DNA of 34,091 nucleotides, taken from positions 1 to 34,091 of the forward strand of contig NZ_FQVG01000029.1 of assembly GCF_900129265.1 (NCBI RefSeq), read 5' to 3'. How positions within the stretch are numbered: position 1 is the first letter of the stretch; every line of letters begins with the position of its first letter. Under the pieces are notes generated by a model. The model was not told the origin of the DNA and searched no databases. It was given only the letters and a program-made list of their open reading frames with translations. This document shows, piece by piece, positions 1 to 7,829 of this stretch. The DNA comes from Caloramator proteoclasticus DSM 10124 (GTDB taxonomy: Bacteria > Bacillota > Clostridia > Clostridiales > Caloramatoraceae). The translations under genes were made by a program, and so were the position numbers.

Positions 1-60
1 AGCTACGCATATAAAAATGATTTTTATGAGATTGTAGCAAATATTCACAAGTTAGAATGA
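1..60 (+). CDS. C-terminal 19 residues of a presumed IS1380-like transposase (partial)
   Basis: Reading frame 1 is open from the first base to a TGA at 58-60 and gives SYAYKNDFYEIVANIHKLE. The fragment is too short to identify on its own. It is assigned to a transposase only because it lies just inside a terminal inverted repeat shared with the transposase at the right window edge and has the same orientation. It could be the tail of another ORF carried by the element. Confidence 0.45.
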   Translation, partial: SYAYKNDFYEIVANIHKLE

Positions 61-226
61 AATTCTTTTATTATTGTTCTTTGATAAGTTCAAAAAGTAA
101 AATTTTATACTATAGGTGAAATCTATTCTTCTTTAATGTAAATATCTGTAATTTATGAAAATTTTATTCATATAACAATTATACTAAGATTTCTTATAAA
201 TATTTTTCAGTTTAATTTTTGGTTGG

Positions 227-239
227 TGAATAATTCAGG
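227..239 (+). repeat. Right terminal inverted repeat of the left-edge IS
   Basis: TGAATAATTCAGG is a perfect 13-base reverse complement of 33766-33778. The match continues into flanking ATTA/TAAT for 17 bases in total, but the outer bases are probably target sequence. Inward of the 13 bases the two ends diverge, as expected for transposon termini. An outer end beginning CC is typical of IS1380-family repeats. Confidence 0.65.
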
Positions 240-271
240 ATTAATTTTTTAATCTTCTTCATAAAAATCAC

Positions 272-916
272 CTATTGTATGATAAGATACCCTGATAAAC
301 TTTTTAATATGAAGGGAACCACAAAGGATTCATATAAACTTCCAACCAACATTATCAAAAATAAAAATATAAAAACCAACGTAATATCAAGTAAGCCATT
401 CTTTTGTTTTAAAAAACTACTCTTCTGTATATTTTTCTTATATATCCAAAAGCCGTGCTCTATTGCTATAGCAGATGCAACAATTAAACAAGGAATATAT
501 ATTACATTCTGAGGAATAACTGTTATAAATAAAAACAGTAACCCTTTATATCCCATAGTTTGTAAGCAAAATGATATAGTAAAACCTAAAATAAAGCCTT
601 TGAATGCATCAAAAATAAATATCAAAGGAACACCGATATATGTAATACATAAAATTAGTATAAGTAAAAGAGTTTGTCCATTATTTTTTAAAGATCTTAT
701 AAAAATAGAAGAAGTATCAACATTCTCATTACCTACTATTTGAAAAAAATTGTTTATATATACTAATACACTTTGCTTACTGTTTGTATCTAAACCCTTA
801 GACATAAAAGCCCCTATAGATAATCCTATCGCAAAAAAAAGTGTTACAAAAAAATACAGTAAAAAATTTTCCTTTAAATGTTTAGAAAAAAAATTATTAT
901 TATTCATTGTTGGCAT
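272..916 (-). CDS. spoIIM: Stage II sporulation protein M (SpoIIM)
   Basis: This 214-residue polytopic membrane protein matches the usual SpoIIM length and hydrophobic layout. A helix at about residues 19-38 is followed by a long hydrophobic block (about 83-155, several helices) and another segment at about 175-200. In the family, SpoIIM scaffolds the SpoIID/SpoIIP peptidoglycan hydrolases that thin septal wall and drive engulfment in the mother cell. The ATG at 916 is preceded by AGAGGAGG at 9-base spacing. The gene closes the spo0A-NUDIX-spoIIM series, a common clostridial order. Its ribosome binding site lies in the 3' arm of a 7-bp GC-rich hairpin (926-960). An IS end lies 32 bases downstream of the stop. 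Confidence 0.9.
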   Translation of the reverse strand: MPTMNNNNFFSKHLKENFLLYFFVTLFFAIGLSIGAFMSKGLDTNSKQSVLVYINNFFQIVGNENVDTSSIFIRSLKNNGQTLLLILILCITYIGVPLIFIFDAFKGFILGFTISFCLQTMGYKGLLFLFITVIPQNVIYIPCLIVASAIAIEHGFWIYKKNIQKSSFLKQKNGLLDITLVFIFLFLIMLVGSLYESFVVPFILKSLSGYLIIQ

Positions 917-925
917 AATAATACA

Positions 926-960
926 CCTCCTCTTTAGTCTAATTTAAATATATGAGGAGG
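926..960 (-). promoter_or_regulatory. Stem-loop occluding the spoIIM ribosome binding site
   Basis: On the minus strand CCTCCTC (960-954) can pair perfectly with GAGGAGG (932-926), the Shine-Dalgarno of spoIIM, across a 21-base loop. An A-run precedes the hairpin. Read on the plus strand the same hairpin is followed by CTTTTT, so it could instead act as a terminator for antisense transcription. No U-run follows on the minus strand, so it does not look like a terminator for the NUDIX gene. Confidence 0.45.
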
Positions 961-976
961 CTTTTTAAAATATTCT

Positions 977-1507
977 TTACTTATGTATAAAATCGTTTAA
1001 CATTAATATTCCCACTATTGATTTTGCATCCTTTATAGTACCGTCTAATATCATTTTTTTTGCTTCTAAAATAGGTACCTTAATTAATTCTAAATATTCA
1101 TCTTCATCAAAATTAGTTTTAGTTTTCACCATTTTATCGCAAAAATAAATATATAATTTTTCTGTACAGAATCCTGGAGATGTATAAATTGAAGTCATCA
1201 GCTTCATATCTAAAGCCTTATAGCCAGTTTCTTCTTCTAATTCTCTATATGCACAACTTAAAGGTTCTTCACCCATTTCCAGCTTTCCAGCTGGTATTTC
1301 GTATATTATCTCATCAAAGGGTCTTCTATATTGTCTAACAAGAAATACATTTCCATCCTCAACTGCTACAATTCCCACTCCGCCATTATGTTCAACTATT
1401 TCTCGTGTGGATATTCTATTCGAATAAGTCTCAACTTCATCAATTCTTAGATTAATTACTTTTCCTTTAAACAAATAATTACTTTTTAGTGTCTTTTCTT
1501 TAAACAT
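977..1507 (-). CDS. NUDIX hydrolase, ADP-ribose pyrophosphatase type
   Basis: This 176-residue protein carries a complete Nudix box at about residues 74-96: GKLEMGEEPLSCAY, then RELEEETGY, fitting GX5EX7REUXEEXGU. The layout, with an N-terminal beta domain, a VRQYRRP-like stretch and the box followed by TSIYTSPGF, is that of ADP-ribose pyrophosphatases (NudF type). These hydrolyse ADP-ribose to AMP and ribose 5-phosphate in the cytoplasm. An ATG at 1507 follows AAGGAGTG. The spo0A terminator lies directly upstream and its U-run merges into this leader, so expression needs readthrough or an unseen promoter. Exact substrate is inferred. Confidence 0.87.
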   Translation of the reverse strand: MFKEKTLKSNYLFKGKVINLRIDEVETYSNRISTREIVEHNGGVGIVAVEDGNVFLVRQYRRPFDEIIYEIPAGKLEMGEEPLSCAYRELEEETGYKALDMKLMTSIYTSPGFCTEKLYIYFCDKMVKTKTNFDEDEYLELIKVPILEAKKMILDGTIKDAKSIVGILMLNDFIHK

Positions 1508-1526
1508 ATAATCACTCCTTTTAAAA

Positions 1527-1554
1527 AAAATAATCCATTTAAATGGATTATTTT
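1527..1554 (-). terminator. Rho-independent terminator of spo0A
   Basis: The perfect palindrome AAAATAATCCATTT/AAATGGATTATTTT can form a stem of about 12 bp. On the minus strand it is followed by an eight-base U-run (1530-1523). It overlaps the spo0A stop codon. The stem is AT-rich but long, and the U-run makes it a convincing intrinsic terminator. Confidence 0.8.
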
Positions 1555-2359
1555 AACCTAATTTTTGTTTTAATCTTAATTTATCTGCAATCATAGCTAT
1601 AAATTCACTATTAGTTGGTTTGCCCTTATCATTGTGAATAGTATAGCCAAATATTTTATTTATAGTTTCTACTTGTCCTCTTGCCCATGCAACTTCTATA
1701 GCGTGTCTTATAGCCCTTTCTACTCGACTTGGAGTAGTATTATATTTTCTTGCTATTGATGGATAAAGTTCCTTTGTTATTGCACTTAAAAGTTCAATAT
1801 CATTAACAACCATTTGAATAGCATCTCTTAGATACATATATCCCTTTATATGTGCTGGAACACCAATTTCATGTATTATATTTGTTATTTCCGCTTCTAA
1901 ATTATTGGGATTGTTTAACTTATTTATTGTTGGTTCAGATCTTACAAATGTTACTTTTTTACTTGTTTCAACAGCACCTTGATTAAACATCTGTCTTATT
2001 CTTTTTGAGAATATCTCCATATCAAATGGCTTAACTACATAATATTCAGCCCCTAAATTTATTGCTCTTTGAGTTATTTTGTCCTGTCCCACAGCTGACA
2101 AAACTATTACCTTCGGAATCTTTGTATCTTCAAATGAGTTAATTTTTTCTAATACCCCAAGACCATCTAAATGGGGCATTATTATGTCTAATACCAATAC
2201 ATCAGGGTTAGTTTTTTGAACTAAATCAACTGCTTCATTACCGTCCTTTGCTACTCCTAAAACCTCAAAATCCTCTTGAGTGCTAAGATATTCGTTAAGT
2301 ATTGTTGAAAATTCCTTATTATCATCTGCAATGACAATTTTTATTTTTTCACCATTCAT
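1553..2359 (-). CDS. spo0A: Stage 0 sporulation response regulator Spo0A
   Basis: This 268-residue master regulator of sporulation is full length. The N-terminal receiver domain (about 1-125) has the acidic pair D12-D13, the phospho-acceptor D58 in VLVLD, the switch serine in VIVLSAVG and the lysine in VVKPF. A linker leads to the C-terminal Spo0A DNA-binding domain (about 155-268), whose helix-turn-helix (around [19 protein letters not shown]) reads the 0A box TGNCGAA. Once phosphorylated it activates early sporulation genes. It follows spoIVB, as in most endospore formers. The leader has a sigma-H-type promoter overlapping a 0A box, implying positive autoregulation. GGGGAGG precedes the ATG. 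Confidence 0.98.
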   Translation of the reverse strand: MNGEKIKIVIADDNKEFSTILNEYLSTQEDFEVLGVAKDGNEAVDLVQKTNPDVLVLDIIMPHLDGLGVLEKINSFEDTKIPKVIVLSAVGQDKITQRAINLGAEYYVVKPFDMEIFSKRIRQMFNQGAVETSKKVTFVRSEPTINKLNNPNNLEAEITNIIHEIGVPAHIKGYMYLRDAIQMVVNDIELLSAITKELYPSIARKYNTTPSRVERAIRHAIEVAWARGQVETINKIFGYTIHNDKGKPTNSEFIAMIADKLRLKQKLG

Positions 2360-2407
2360 AATTTGACCTCCCCTACCCGCCTAATCCTAATTAATTTCAT
2401 AATAAAA

Positions 2408-2436
2408 CTATTCGACAAATACATTTAATTTCCTTC
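2408..2436 (-). promoter_or_regulatory. Sigma-H-type promoter of spo0A
   Basis: On the minus strand GAAGGAAAT (2436-2428) fits the sigma-H -35 consensus RnAGGAwWW. An 11-base spacer follows, then GTCGAATAG (2416-2408), which fits RnnGAATww except at the last base. The expected transcript start is about 2400, some 40 bases upstream of the spo0A ATG. Bacillus spo0A is transcribed from a sigma-H promoter at the same place. Confidence 0.7.
2411..2417 (-). promoter_or_regulatory. 0A box (Spo0A binding site) in the spo0A promoter
   Basis: TGTCGAA on the minus strand is a perfect match to the 0A box TGNCGAA. It overlaps the -10 region of the sigma-H-type promoter, which suggests Spo0A~P modulates its own transcription. 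Binding over a -10 could repress as well as activate, so the direction of regulation cannot be told from sequence. Confidence 0.6.
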
Positions 2437-2450
2437 TAAGAAAATAAATT

Positions 2451-2494
2451 TTTTTAATGAAGAAGCTGCATTTTGCAGCTTTCTTCATTAAAAA
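2451..2494 (-). terminator. Stem-loop terminator at the end of spoIVB
   Basis: TAATGAAGA plus AGCTGCA pair with their complements around a 3-base loop, with one bulged base and an A/T extension at the base. This gives a stem of about 20 bp overlapping the spoIVB stop. Downstream on the minus strand comes an A-run and then TTTATTTTC, so the U-tract is displaced. It is a likely terminator or mRNA 3' stabiliser that separates spoIVB from spo0A. Confidence 0.6.
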
Positions 2495-3702
2495 CCATCA
2501 TCTAACTCATTATACATCCATTCAGCAAAAATTGCATACCCCATATCAGGTCTATTGACAAATACGTGAGTTACAGCACCTACCAATTTGTCATCCTGTA
2601 TAATTGGACTTCCACTCATTCCTTGAACAATTCCACCTGTCTTTTCAATTAAATTCTTATCGATAATTCTTATTACCATACTTTTTGAATTTGGTGAACT
2701 TTGTTTATTAATTTTTTCTATATTAATATTGTATTCTTTGACATCATCATCTACTTCCACTAAAATTTTTGCAGGTCCCTCTTTAATTTCATTTTGACTT
2801 GCAATAATATATTCCTTTGAATTTGATTTTACAAAATCATTTAAATTTTTTATACTACCATATATTCCACATAATGTGTTCTTGGTCAAATTACCTATTT
2901 CATCATCCTCACTAAAGGCACCTCTTAGTTCACCTGGCTTTCCCTTTTCACCCTTTGTTATATCAATAACTTTTGCCTTGTATATACTTCCTTCTCTAAC
3001 AGTTAGTAACTGCCCTGTATCAATATCATTTATTGGGTGACCTAAAGCTGCAAATTTTTTTAGTTTTGGATCAACAAACGTTAAAGTTCCTATACCAGAT
3101 GTTGAATCCCTAACCCACATTCCAAGCTTATATTGATTGTTTTTATTGAGTACCGGATTTATTGTTGTATCTATATATTTATCCCTGCGTTTTAATTTTA
3201 AGTTTAGAGCATTTCCATTTGATTTTGATATTTCTTCCGATAAATCTTTAATATATTTAATTCTTTTTCCGTTAATTTCTACAATCATATCACCTATTTG
3301 AACATTTGATACAACAGCTGGACTTTGCTTTTTCCCACTATTTGTTTCAATATCTGAAAATCCAACAACCAGCACACCTTCTGTATAAAGTTTAACTCCT
3401 ATTGAATGACCTCCTGCATAAACCTTCCTATCCTTATTAAAATTTATAGTTACTTCTTTTATGGGAACTAACCCAAATAGTTTAACATAACCTTTTACAC
3501 TGTTTTTGTTTTGAGAACTCACTAAATCTATATCACTTGTGGTAAGCTTAATGATATTGCTTTTAGTTAGTTTTATATAATTTATATCTTTAGTAACATT
3601 AATTGAAGACGGAATTTGATTAATATAACTCATAAAAAATGTTAAAAATATTATTATGGTAAACAGCATAAATTTTGCTGATTTTTTTGCTTTGGTTTTC
3701 AT
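2488..3702 (-). CDS. spoIVB: SpoIVB serine peptidase (SA/S55 family)
   Basis: This 404-residue protein has an N-terminal membrane anchor or signal (about 10-28), a PDZ domain (about 95-180) and a C-terminal S55 peptidase domain. The catalytic serine is S363 in GMSGSP and the probable catalytic histidine is H222 in LGHPI. In the family, SpoIVB is secreted from the forespore into the intermembrane space and cleaves SpoIVFA. This releases SpoIVFB to process pro-sigma-K. The presence of sigK with a pro-sequence at the other end of the window fits that pathway. The gene lies between recN and spo0A, the conserved position. No clear sigma-F or sigma-G promoter was recognised in the 228 bases upstream. 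Confidence 0.96.
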   Translation of the reverse strand: MKTKAKKSAKFMLFTIIIFLTFFMSYINQIPSSINVTKDINYIKLTKSNIIKLTTSDIDLVSSQNKNSVKGYVKLFGLVPIKEVTINFNKDRKVYAGGHSIGVKLYTEGVLVVGFSDIETNSGKKQSPAVVSNVQIGDMIVEINGKRIKYIKDLSEEISKSNGNALNLKLKRRDKYIDTTINPVLNKNNQYKLGMWVRDSTSGIGTLTFVDPKLKKFAALGHPINDIDTGQLLTVREGSIYKAKVIDITKGEKGKPGELRGAFSEDDEIGNLTKNTLCGIYGSIKNLNDFVKSNSKEYIIASQNEIKEGPAKILVEVDDDVKEYNINIEKINKQSSPNSKSMVIRIIDKNLIEKTGGIVQGMSGSPIIQDDKLVGAVTHVFVNRPDMGYAIFAEWMYNELDDGF

Positions 3703-3908
3703 TTTATCACTCCTCTGCCATTCTTTATAACTCCACCTTCCTTTCTTTAATTTTAAGTTAACCTTTTTTATGTCTACATATACTATAATATAGAATGAAA
3801 CTTATACATCATAAACTTTATTTGTAAGGTTATGTTTAAATAAAAAACTATTACATTTTAAAATATAAAAATTACAAAATTGACTTTTACATTTTTTGTA
3901 AAACAAAA

Positions 3909-3929
3909 AGGACTTAATAATTAAGTCCT
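3909..3929 (-). terminator. Rho-independent terminator of recN
   Basis: AGGACTTAA and TTAAGTCCT form a perfect 9-bp stem with a TTA loop on the minus strand, followed by a U-rich stretch (TTTTTGTTTT). It begins a few bases past the recN stop codon and marks the end of the long nusB-to-recN transcript. Confidence 0.87.
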
Positions 3930-3930
3930 C

Positions 3931-5625
3931 TTAATGTCTTATTTGATTTTTAAGTTGCTCTGCTAATAATAAAATTTCTTTTGCATTAGTTTTAGTAAGC
4001 TCTGTCACTATTGCTCCACCAAGCATTCTTGCAATCTCATCTATTCTATCTTGATTTTGTAGGTCACTTACTAATGTAATAGTTTTGTTATCACTTACAA
4101 TTTTTTGTATTTTAAAATGCTTGTCTCCCATTGATGCAATCTGAGGAAGATGTGTTACACAAAGTATTTGATGTTTCTTTGAGATAAGTACCATTTTTTC
4201 AGCTACACTTTGTGCTGTTCTTCCACTAATACCTGTATCTATTTCGTCAAAAATCAATATTGGAATACTATCAACATCAGCAACAACGCTTTTTATTGCT
4301 AACATAATTCTTGAAATTTCTCCGCCAGATGCAACTTTATGTAAAGGTTTTAAAGGTTCACCAATATTTGATGATATAAGAAATCTCACTTCATCTTTTC
4401 CATTATTATCAAATTTATCCTTTTCTGTAATATCAACTTCAAAAACTGCTTTTTCCATTCCTAAATACTTCAATTCTGCTTCTATTTTTTCCTTTAATTT
4501 AATACCAGTCTCTTTCCTTATATTAGTTATTTTATATGCTACTAAGTTTAGCTCATTTAATATATTTTCGTATTCCTTTTTTAGTTCTTCTAATTTTTCG
4601 TCGCTCTTTTCTAATTCTTCCAACTCAATACTAATATTATTATAATAATTTAAAATTTCTTTAATATCCTTACCATACTTTCTCTTTAGATTATTAATTA
4701 GATCCAATCTATTTTCTATTTCATTTAACTCTTCATCATTATATTCTATTTTATCTTTATATTCTCTTATTGATTCAATTGCATCTTCTAATTTGTAATA
4801 AACTTCTTCTATAGCCATCTTTATTGTATTCAATTTGTCATCATATTGAGATATCTGTTCTAAGCTAACCATAGCTGAACCTATAGAGTCAAATGCACTC
4901 TCATAATCATCACTGCTATAAATCTTCTGATAGGCTAAATTTAAACAGGAGAATATTTTTTCTGCATTTTTTAGTATATCCCTTCTTTGAATTAACTCTT
5001 CTTCTTCTCCTTCTTTTAGCTGTGCATCATTTATTTCTTGAACCTGAAATTTTAATAAATCTATTTTTCTAAGCCTTAATTGTTCATCCTGAGTCAGTCT
5101 ATCTATTTCCTTCTCTATTGATTTTAACTTTTCAAATAATTCTCTATAACCTATTTTTATGCTTTTAAAAGCATCTCCACAAAATGAATCTAAAATATCA
5201 ATATGCTTTGCTTCGTCTAATAGAGATTGATGTTCGTGTTGACCGTGTATATCTATTAAATATTTACTTATTTCTCTTATAAAGGATAAGCTTGTTGTTC
5301 TACCATTAACTCTTAATATACTCTTATTATTTTGATTAATTTCCCTTGCAAGTATCAAATAATCATCATTGTCTATTCCGCTTTCCCTCAATAAATAGTT
5401 AATCTTATCATTCTTTATTTCAAAAATACCCTCTACATAAGCATAATCACAACCTGTACGAATTATCTCTCTATTAAATTTTTCACCAACTAAAAAACTT
5501 ACAGAATCTATTAAAATTGACTTTCCTGCCCCTGTTTCTCCAGTTAAAACATTAAATCCTCCAGAAAAATCAAGTTCTAATTCATCAATCAATGCAAAAT
5601 TTTTTATCCTTAGTTTTAGAAGCAT
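3931..5625 (-). CDS. recN: DNA repair ATPase RecN
   Basis: This 564-residue SMC-like protein has an N-terminal Walker A, GETGAGKS (about residues 29-36), and a long central coiled coil rich in Glu, Lys and Leu (about 160-370). The C-terminal ABC signature is SGGEISRIMLA, followed by the Walker B/D-loop ILIFDEIDTGISG. RecN gathers DNA ends during double-strand break repair, acting with RecA in the cytoplasm. Its length fits the family (B. subtilis about 576). AAGGAGG at 6-base spacing supports the ATG at 5625. The Shine-Dalgarno overlaps the argR stop, which implies translational coupling. Confidence 0.97.
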   Translation of the reverse strand: MLLKLRIKNFALIDELELDFSGGFNVLTGETGAGKSILIDSVSFLVGEKFNREIIRTGCDYAYVEGIFEIKNDKINYLLRESGIDNDDYLILAREINQNNKSILRVNGRTTSLSFIREISKYLIDIHGQHEHQSLLDEAKHIDILDSFCGDAFKSIKIGYRELFEKLKSIEKEIDRLTQDEQLRLRKIDLLKFQVQEINDAQLKEGEEEELIQRRDILKNAEKIFSCLNLAYQKIYSSDDYESAFDSIGSAMVSLEQISQYDDKLNTIKMAIEEVYYKLEDAIESIREYKDKIEYNDEELNEIENRLDLINNLKRKYGKDIKEILNYYNNISIELEELEKSDEKLEELKKEYENILNELNLVAYKITNIRKETGIKLKEKIEAELKYLGMEKAVFEVDITEKDKFDNNGKDEVRFLISSNIGEPLKPLHKVASGGEISRIMLAIKSVVADVDSIPILIFDEIDTGISGRTAQSVAEKMVLISKKHQILCVTHLPQIASMGDKHFKIQKIVSDNKTITLVSDLQNQDRIDEIARMLGGAIVTELTKTNAKEILLLAEQLKNQIRH

Positions 5626-5636
5626 ATTATGCCTCC

Positions 5637-6089
5637 TTATTCGTTTATTAATCTTCTAAATTTAGCAACTAATTCTTCTGCCTTCTCATTAGACCTTGCC
5701 ATAACAAAAATAGTATTGTCTCCTGCAATAGTACCTACTATTCCATCCCATCTTAATGTGTCAATTGCCTCAGCTGCTGCTGATGCTGAACCAGATAAAG
5801 TTTTTAAAACTATCATATTATTTACATAATCGATTGTTAAAACTGTTTGTGAAAATATGCTTACTAACTTTTCTGTTAAATAATTATCTCCTTGTGCCAT
5901 AGAGGCATACTTATACTTACCATCTTTAGTCAATACCTTTATTAACTTTAGTTCCTTAATATCCCTTGAAACTGTAGCTTGAGTTACATCCATTCCAATT
6001 TTACGTAACTCATCAACAAGCTCCTCCTGGGTTTCAATTTCCTTATTGTTTATTATTTCAAGAATTTTTGCGTGTCTTGAAATCTTCAT
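5637..6089 (-). CDS. argR: Arginine repressor ArgR/AhrC
   Basis: This 150-residue protein is full length. The N-terminal winged helix-turn-helix (about 1-65) has the family motif [12 protein letters not shown]. The C-terminal hexamerisation and arginine-binding domain (about 80-150) has [11 protein letters not shown] and [11 protein letters not shown]. It represses arginine biosynthesis and activates catabolism when arginine is bound. The usual Asp-Asp pair of the ligand site is D124-N125 here, so the second acid is replaced by Asn. It sits between nadK and recN, the standard clostridial and bacillar position. GAGGGG precedes the ATG. Confidence 0.96.
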   Translation of the reverse strand: MKISRHAKILEIINNKEIETQEELVDELRKIGMDVTQATVSRDIKELKLIKVLTKDGKYKYASMAQGDNYLTEKLVSIFSQTVLTIDYVNNMIVLKTLSGSASAAAEAIDTLRWDGIVGTIAGDNTIFVMARSNEKAEELVAKFRRLINE

Positions 6090-6109
6090 AAATTCCCCTC
6101 TCTTCCCGC

Positions 6110-6961
6110 TTATCTATCTTTTAGTTTGTTTCTTAATATATCATAAAAAGATCTATTATTAGTTTTTATTAGCCTCAATGAATTTTGTGCTTTATTTATG
6201 TGAATCCTATCTTCTGGTAACAATTCACAACCTTCTTGACCATCGGCTGTTAAATATACCTTCCCATTTTGTGATGCATCAACTTCAATTATAATCTCAT
6301 CATCATCTGGAACAACAATCGTTCTTGATTTTAATGAATGAGGACATATTGGTGTAATTAGCATTAAATTCATTGTTGGACTTACAATTGGGCCACCTGC
6401 TGAAAGGGAATATGCAGTTGAACCAGTTGGTGTTGATATAAGCAATCCATCTGCATTATATTTATCAACTAAATTATGTCCAATAAATGCAGTTAGTTTT
6501 ACAAGTTTTAACATATATCCTCTTGTTATACACACGTCATTTAATGCATAATAGGTTTTTAGTTTATACTTTTCTCTATAAATATCTGCTTTGAGCATCA
6601 TTCTTTCTTCAATCTTATAGTTTCCATTTTTTATATTTTCAAGTGAATTGAATATATCTTTAAGTTCAACTTCTGTAATAAATCCTAAATTTCCAAGATT
6701 CACACCTAAAATTGGGGTATTATATCTTATCAAGTCCCTTGCAACGCCTAATATTGTTCCATCTCCACCTAAAACAATAATAAAGTCCGAATTACTGTAC
6801 ATTAAATCCTTATCAACTATATTAAGATTATCGTTGTGTATGTTTAAATCATATTCTATGTAAACTATAAAACTGTTATTCAAAAGCCACCTGACTATAT
6901 CTTTTGTAAATTCAAAACCCTCATCCTTTTCTCTATTAACAAAAATCCCAACCTTTAACAT
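6110..6961 (-). CDS. nadK: NAD kinase
   Basis: This 283-residue ATP-NAD kinase makes NADP from NAD and ATP (or polyphosphate) in the cytoplasm. Diagnostic motifs are LGGDGTILG (about 64-72), with the catalytic Asp, [10 protein letters not shown] and [17 protein letters not shown] (about 180-196). The C-terminal beta domain ends in the [15 protein letters not shown] region. The order tlyA, nadK, argR, recN is conserved in Firmicutes. AGGGAG lies just upstream of the ATG, and the gene is closely spaced within the operon. Confidence 0.97.
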   Translation of the reverse strand: MLKVGIFVNREKDEGFEFTKDIVRWLLNNSFIVYIEYDLNIHNDNLNIVDKDLMYSNSDFIIVLGGDGTILGVARDLIRYNTPILGVNLGNLGFITEVELKDIFNSLENIKNGNYKIEERMMLKADIYREKYKLKTYYALNDVCITRGYMLKLVKLTAFIGHNLVDKYNADGLLISTPTGSTAYSLSAGGPIVSPTMNLMLITPICPHSLKSRTIVVPDDDEIIIEVDASQNGKVYLTADGQEGCELLPEDRIHINKAQNSLRLIKTNNRSFYDILRNKLKDR

Positions 6962-7007
6962 AATTCACTCCCTAATAAAAAATTCTACACAACATCCTTT
7001 TTTCCTT

Positions 7008-7817
7008 CTACGCATTTAATGATTTATGAGCTTCTTCTACAACATCTTGTATTATTTTGTCATCTATTTGTGCTAAATCCTGTTTATTTATCAAATAAGC
7101 TAAATATTCTATATTCCCTTCTGGGCCCTTTATAGGTGAAAAAGTCAATCCTTTTAAAGAATAACCTATAGAAATTGCAAACTCAAGTACTGATTTTATA
7201 ACTTCAATATGAACCTCTTTATCTTTCACCACACCTTTTTTGCCTACCTTTTCTCTTCCAGCTTCAAACTGCGGCTTTATAAGGCATACAACTTCAGCCT
7301 CCTCCTTTGAAAGTTCTTTAACTACTGGCAAAACAAGTTTTAATGATATAAAGGATACATCTATTGAAGTAAAATCTATGGGTTCTCCAATATCTTCCTT
7401 AGTTACATATCTTATGTTGGTTCTTTCCATACAAACTACTCTCTTATCATTTCTTAGTTCCCAAGCCATTTGTCCATATCCAACGTCTATTGCAAACACT
7501 TTAGATGCACCATTTTTTAACATACAATCTGTAAAACCGCCTGTTGATGCTCCAACATCCATTGCAACTTTATCATTTAAACTAATATTAAAGGATTTTA
7601 TTGCCTTTTCAAGCTTTAACCCACCTCTACTTACATAGGGAATTGCTTGTCCTTTTACTTCTATTTCAGAGTCAACATTAACCTTTTCGCCTGGTTTATC
7701 CACTCTTTGATTATTTACAAAGACAAGGCCAGCCATAATATTCTTTCTTGCCTTTTCTCTTGAATCAAAAAAGCCTTTTTCAACTAACAAAACATCAATT
7801 CTTTCCTTATCCGCCAT
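7008..7817 (-). CDS. tlyA: TlyA-family rRNA 2'-O-methyltransferase / putative hemolysin
   Basis: This 269-residue protein has an N-terminal S4 RNA-binding domain (about 5-60, starting RIDVLLVEKGFFDSREKA). An FtsJ/RrmJ-type Rossmann methyltransferase domain follows, with the SAM-binding motif DVGASTGGFTDCM (about 87-99) and then FAIDVGYGQ. Family members methylate ribosomal RNA (mycobacterial TlyA: 16S C1409 and 23S C1920). The older name hemolysin is a legacy label. It overlaps no neighbour but lies 12 bases from dxs. The tlyA-dxs pairing is typical. GAGGAG precedes the ATG. The exact rRNA target here is not knowable from sequence. Confidence 0.93.
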   Translation of the reverse strand: MADKERIDVLLVEKGFFDSREKARKNIMAGLVFVNNQRVDKPGEKVNVDSEIEVKGQAIPYVSRGGLKLEKAIKSFNISLNDKVAMDVGASTGGFTDCMLKNGASKVFAIDVGYGQMAWELRNDKRVVCMERTNIRYVTKEDIGEPIDFTSIDVSFISLKLVLPVVKELSKEEAEVVCLIKPQFEAGREKVGKKGVVKDKEVHIEVIKSVLEFAISIGYSLKGLTFSPIKGPEGNIEYLAYLINKQDLAQIDDKIIQDVVEEAHKSLNA

Positions 7818-7829
7818 CTTTCTCTCCTC

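Larger units (their letters stand above)
1..239 (+). mobile_element. Right end of an IS1380-like insertion sequence (truncated by window edge)
   Basis: The segment holds the last codons of a plus-strand ORF (positions 1-60), about 165 bases of non-coding AT-rich DNA, and the 13-base terminal sequence TGAATAATTCAGG at 227-239. That sequence is the exact reverse complement of CCTGAATTATTCA at 33766-33778, which lies in front of a transposase at the right edge. Reading these as right and left terminal inverted repeats of two copies of one element explains both edges. The family call rests on the transposase N-terminus at the other edge. The element ends only 32 bases past the spoIIM stop codon. 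Confidence 0.65.

Noticed and set aside
239-254. GATTAA/TTAATC hairpin downstream of spoIIM as its terminator
   Set aside because: Only six A/T-rich pairs, straddling the IS boundary, with no U-run; too weak to support.
3703-3930. Sigma-F or sigma-G promoter for spoIVB in the recN-spoIVB gap
   Set aside because: Several partial matches exist in this AT-rich stretch, but none has both elements with proper spacing, so no site is reported.
7240-7638. Plus-strand frame of 132 codons opposite tlyA
   Set aside because: It is a shadow of the tlyA reading frame, with no ribosome site or family resemblance.
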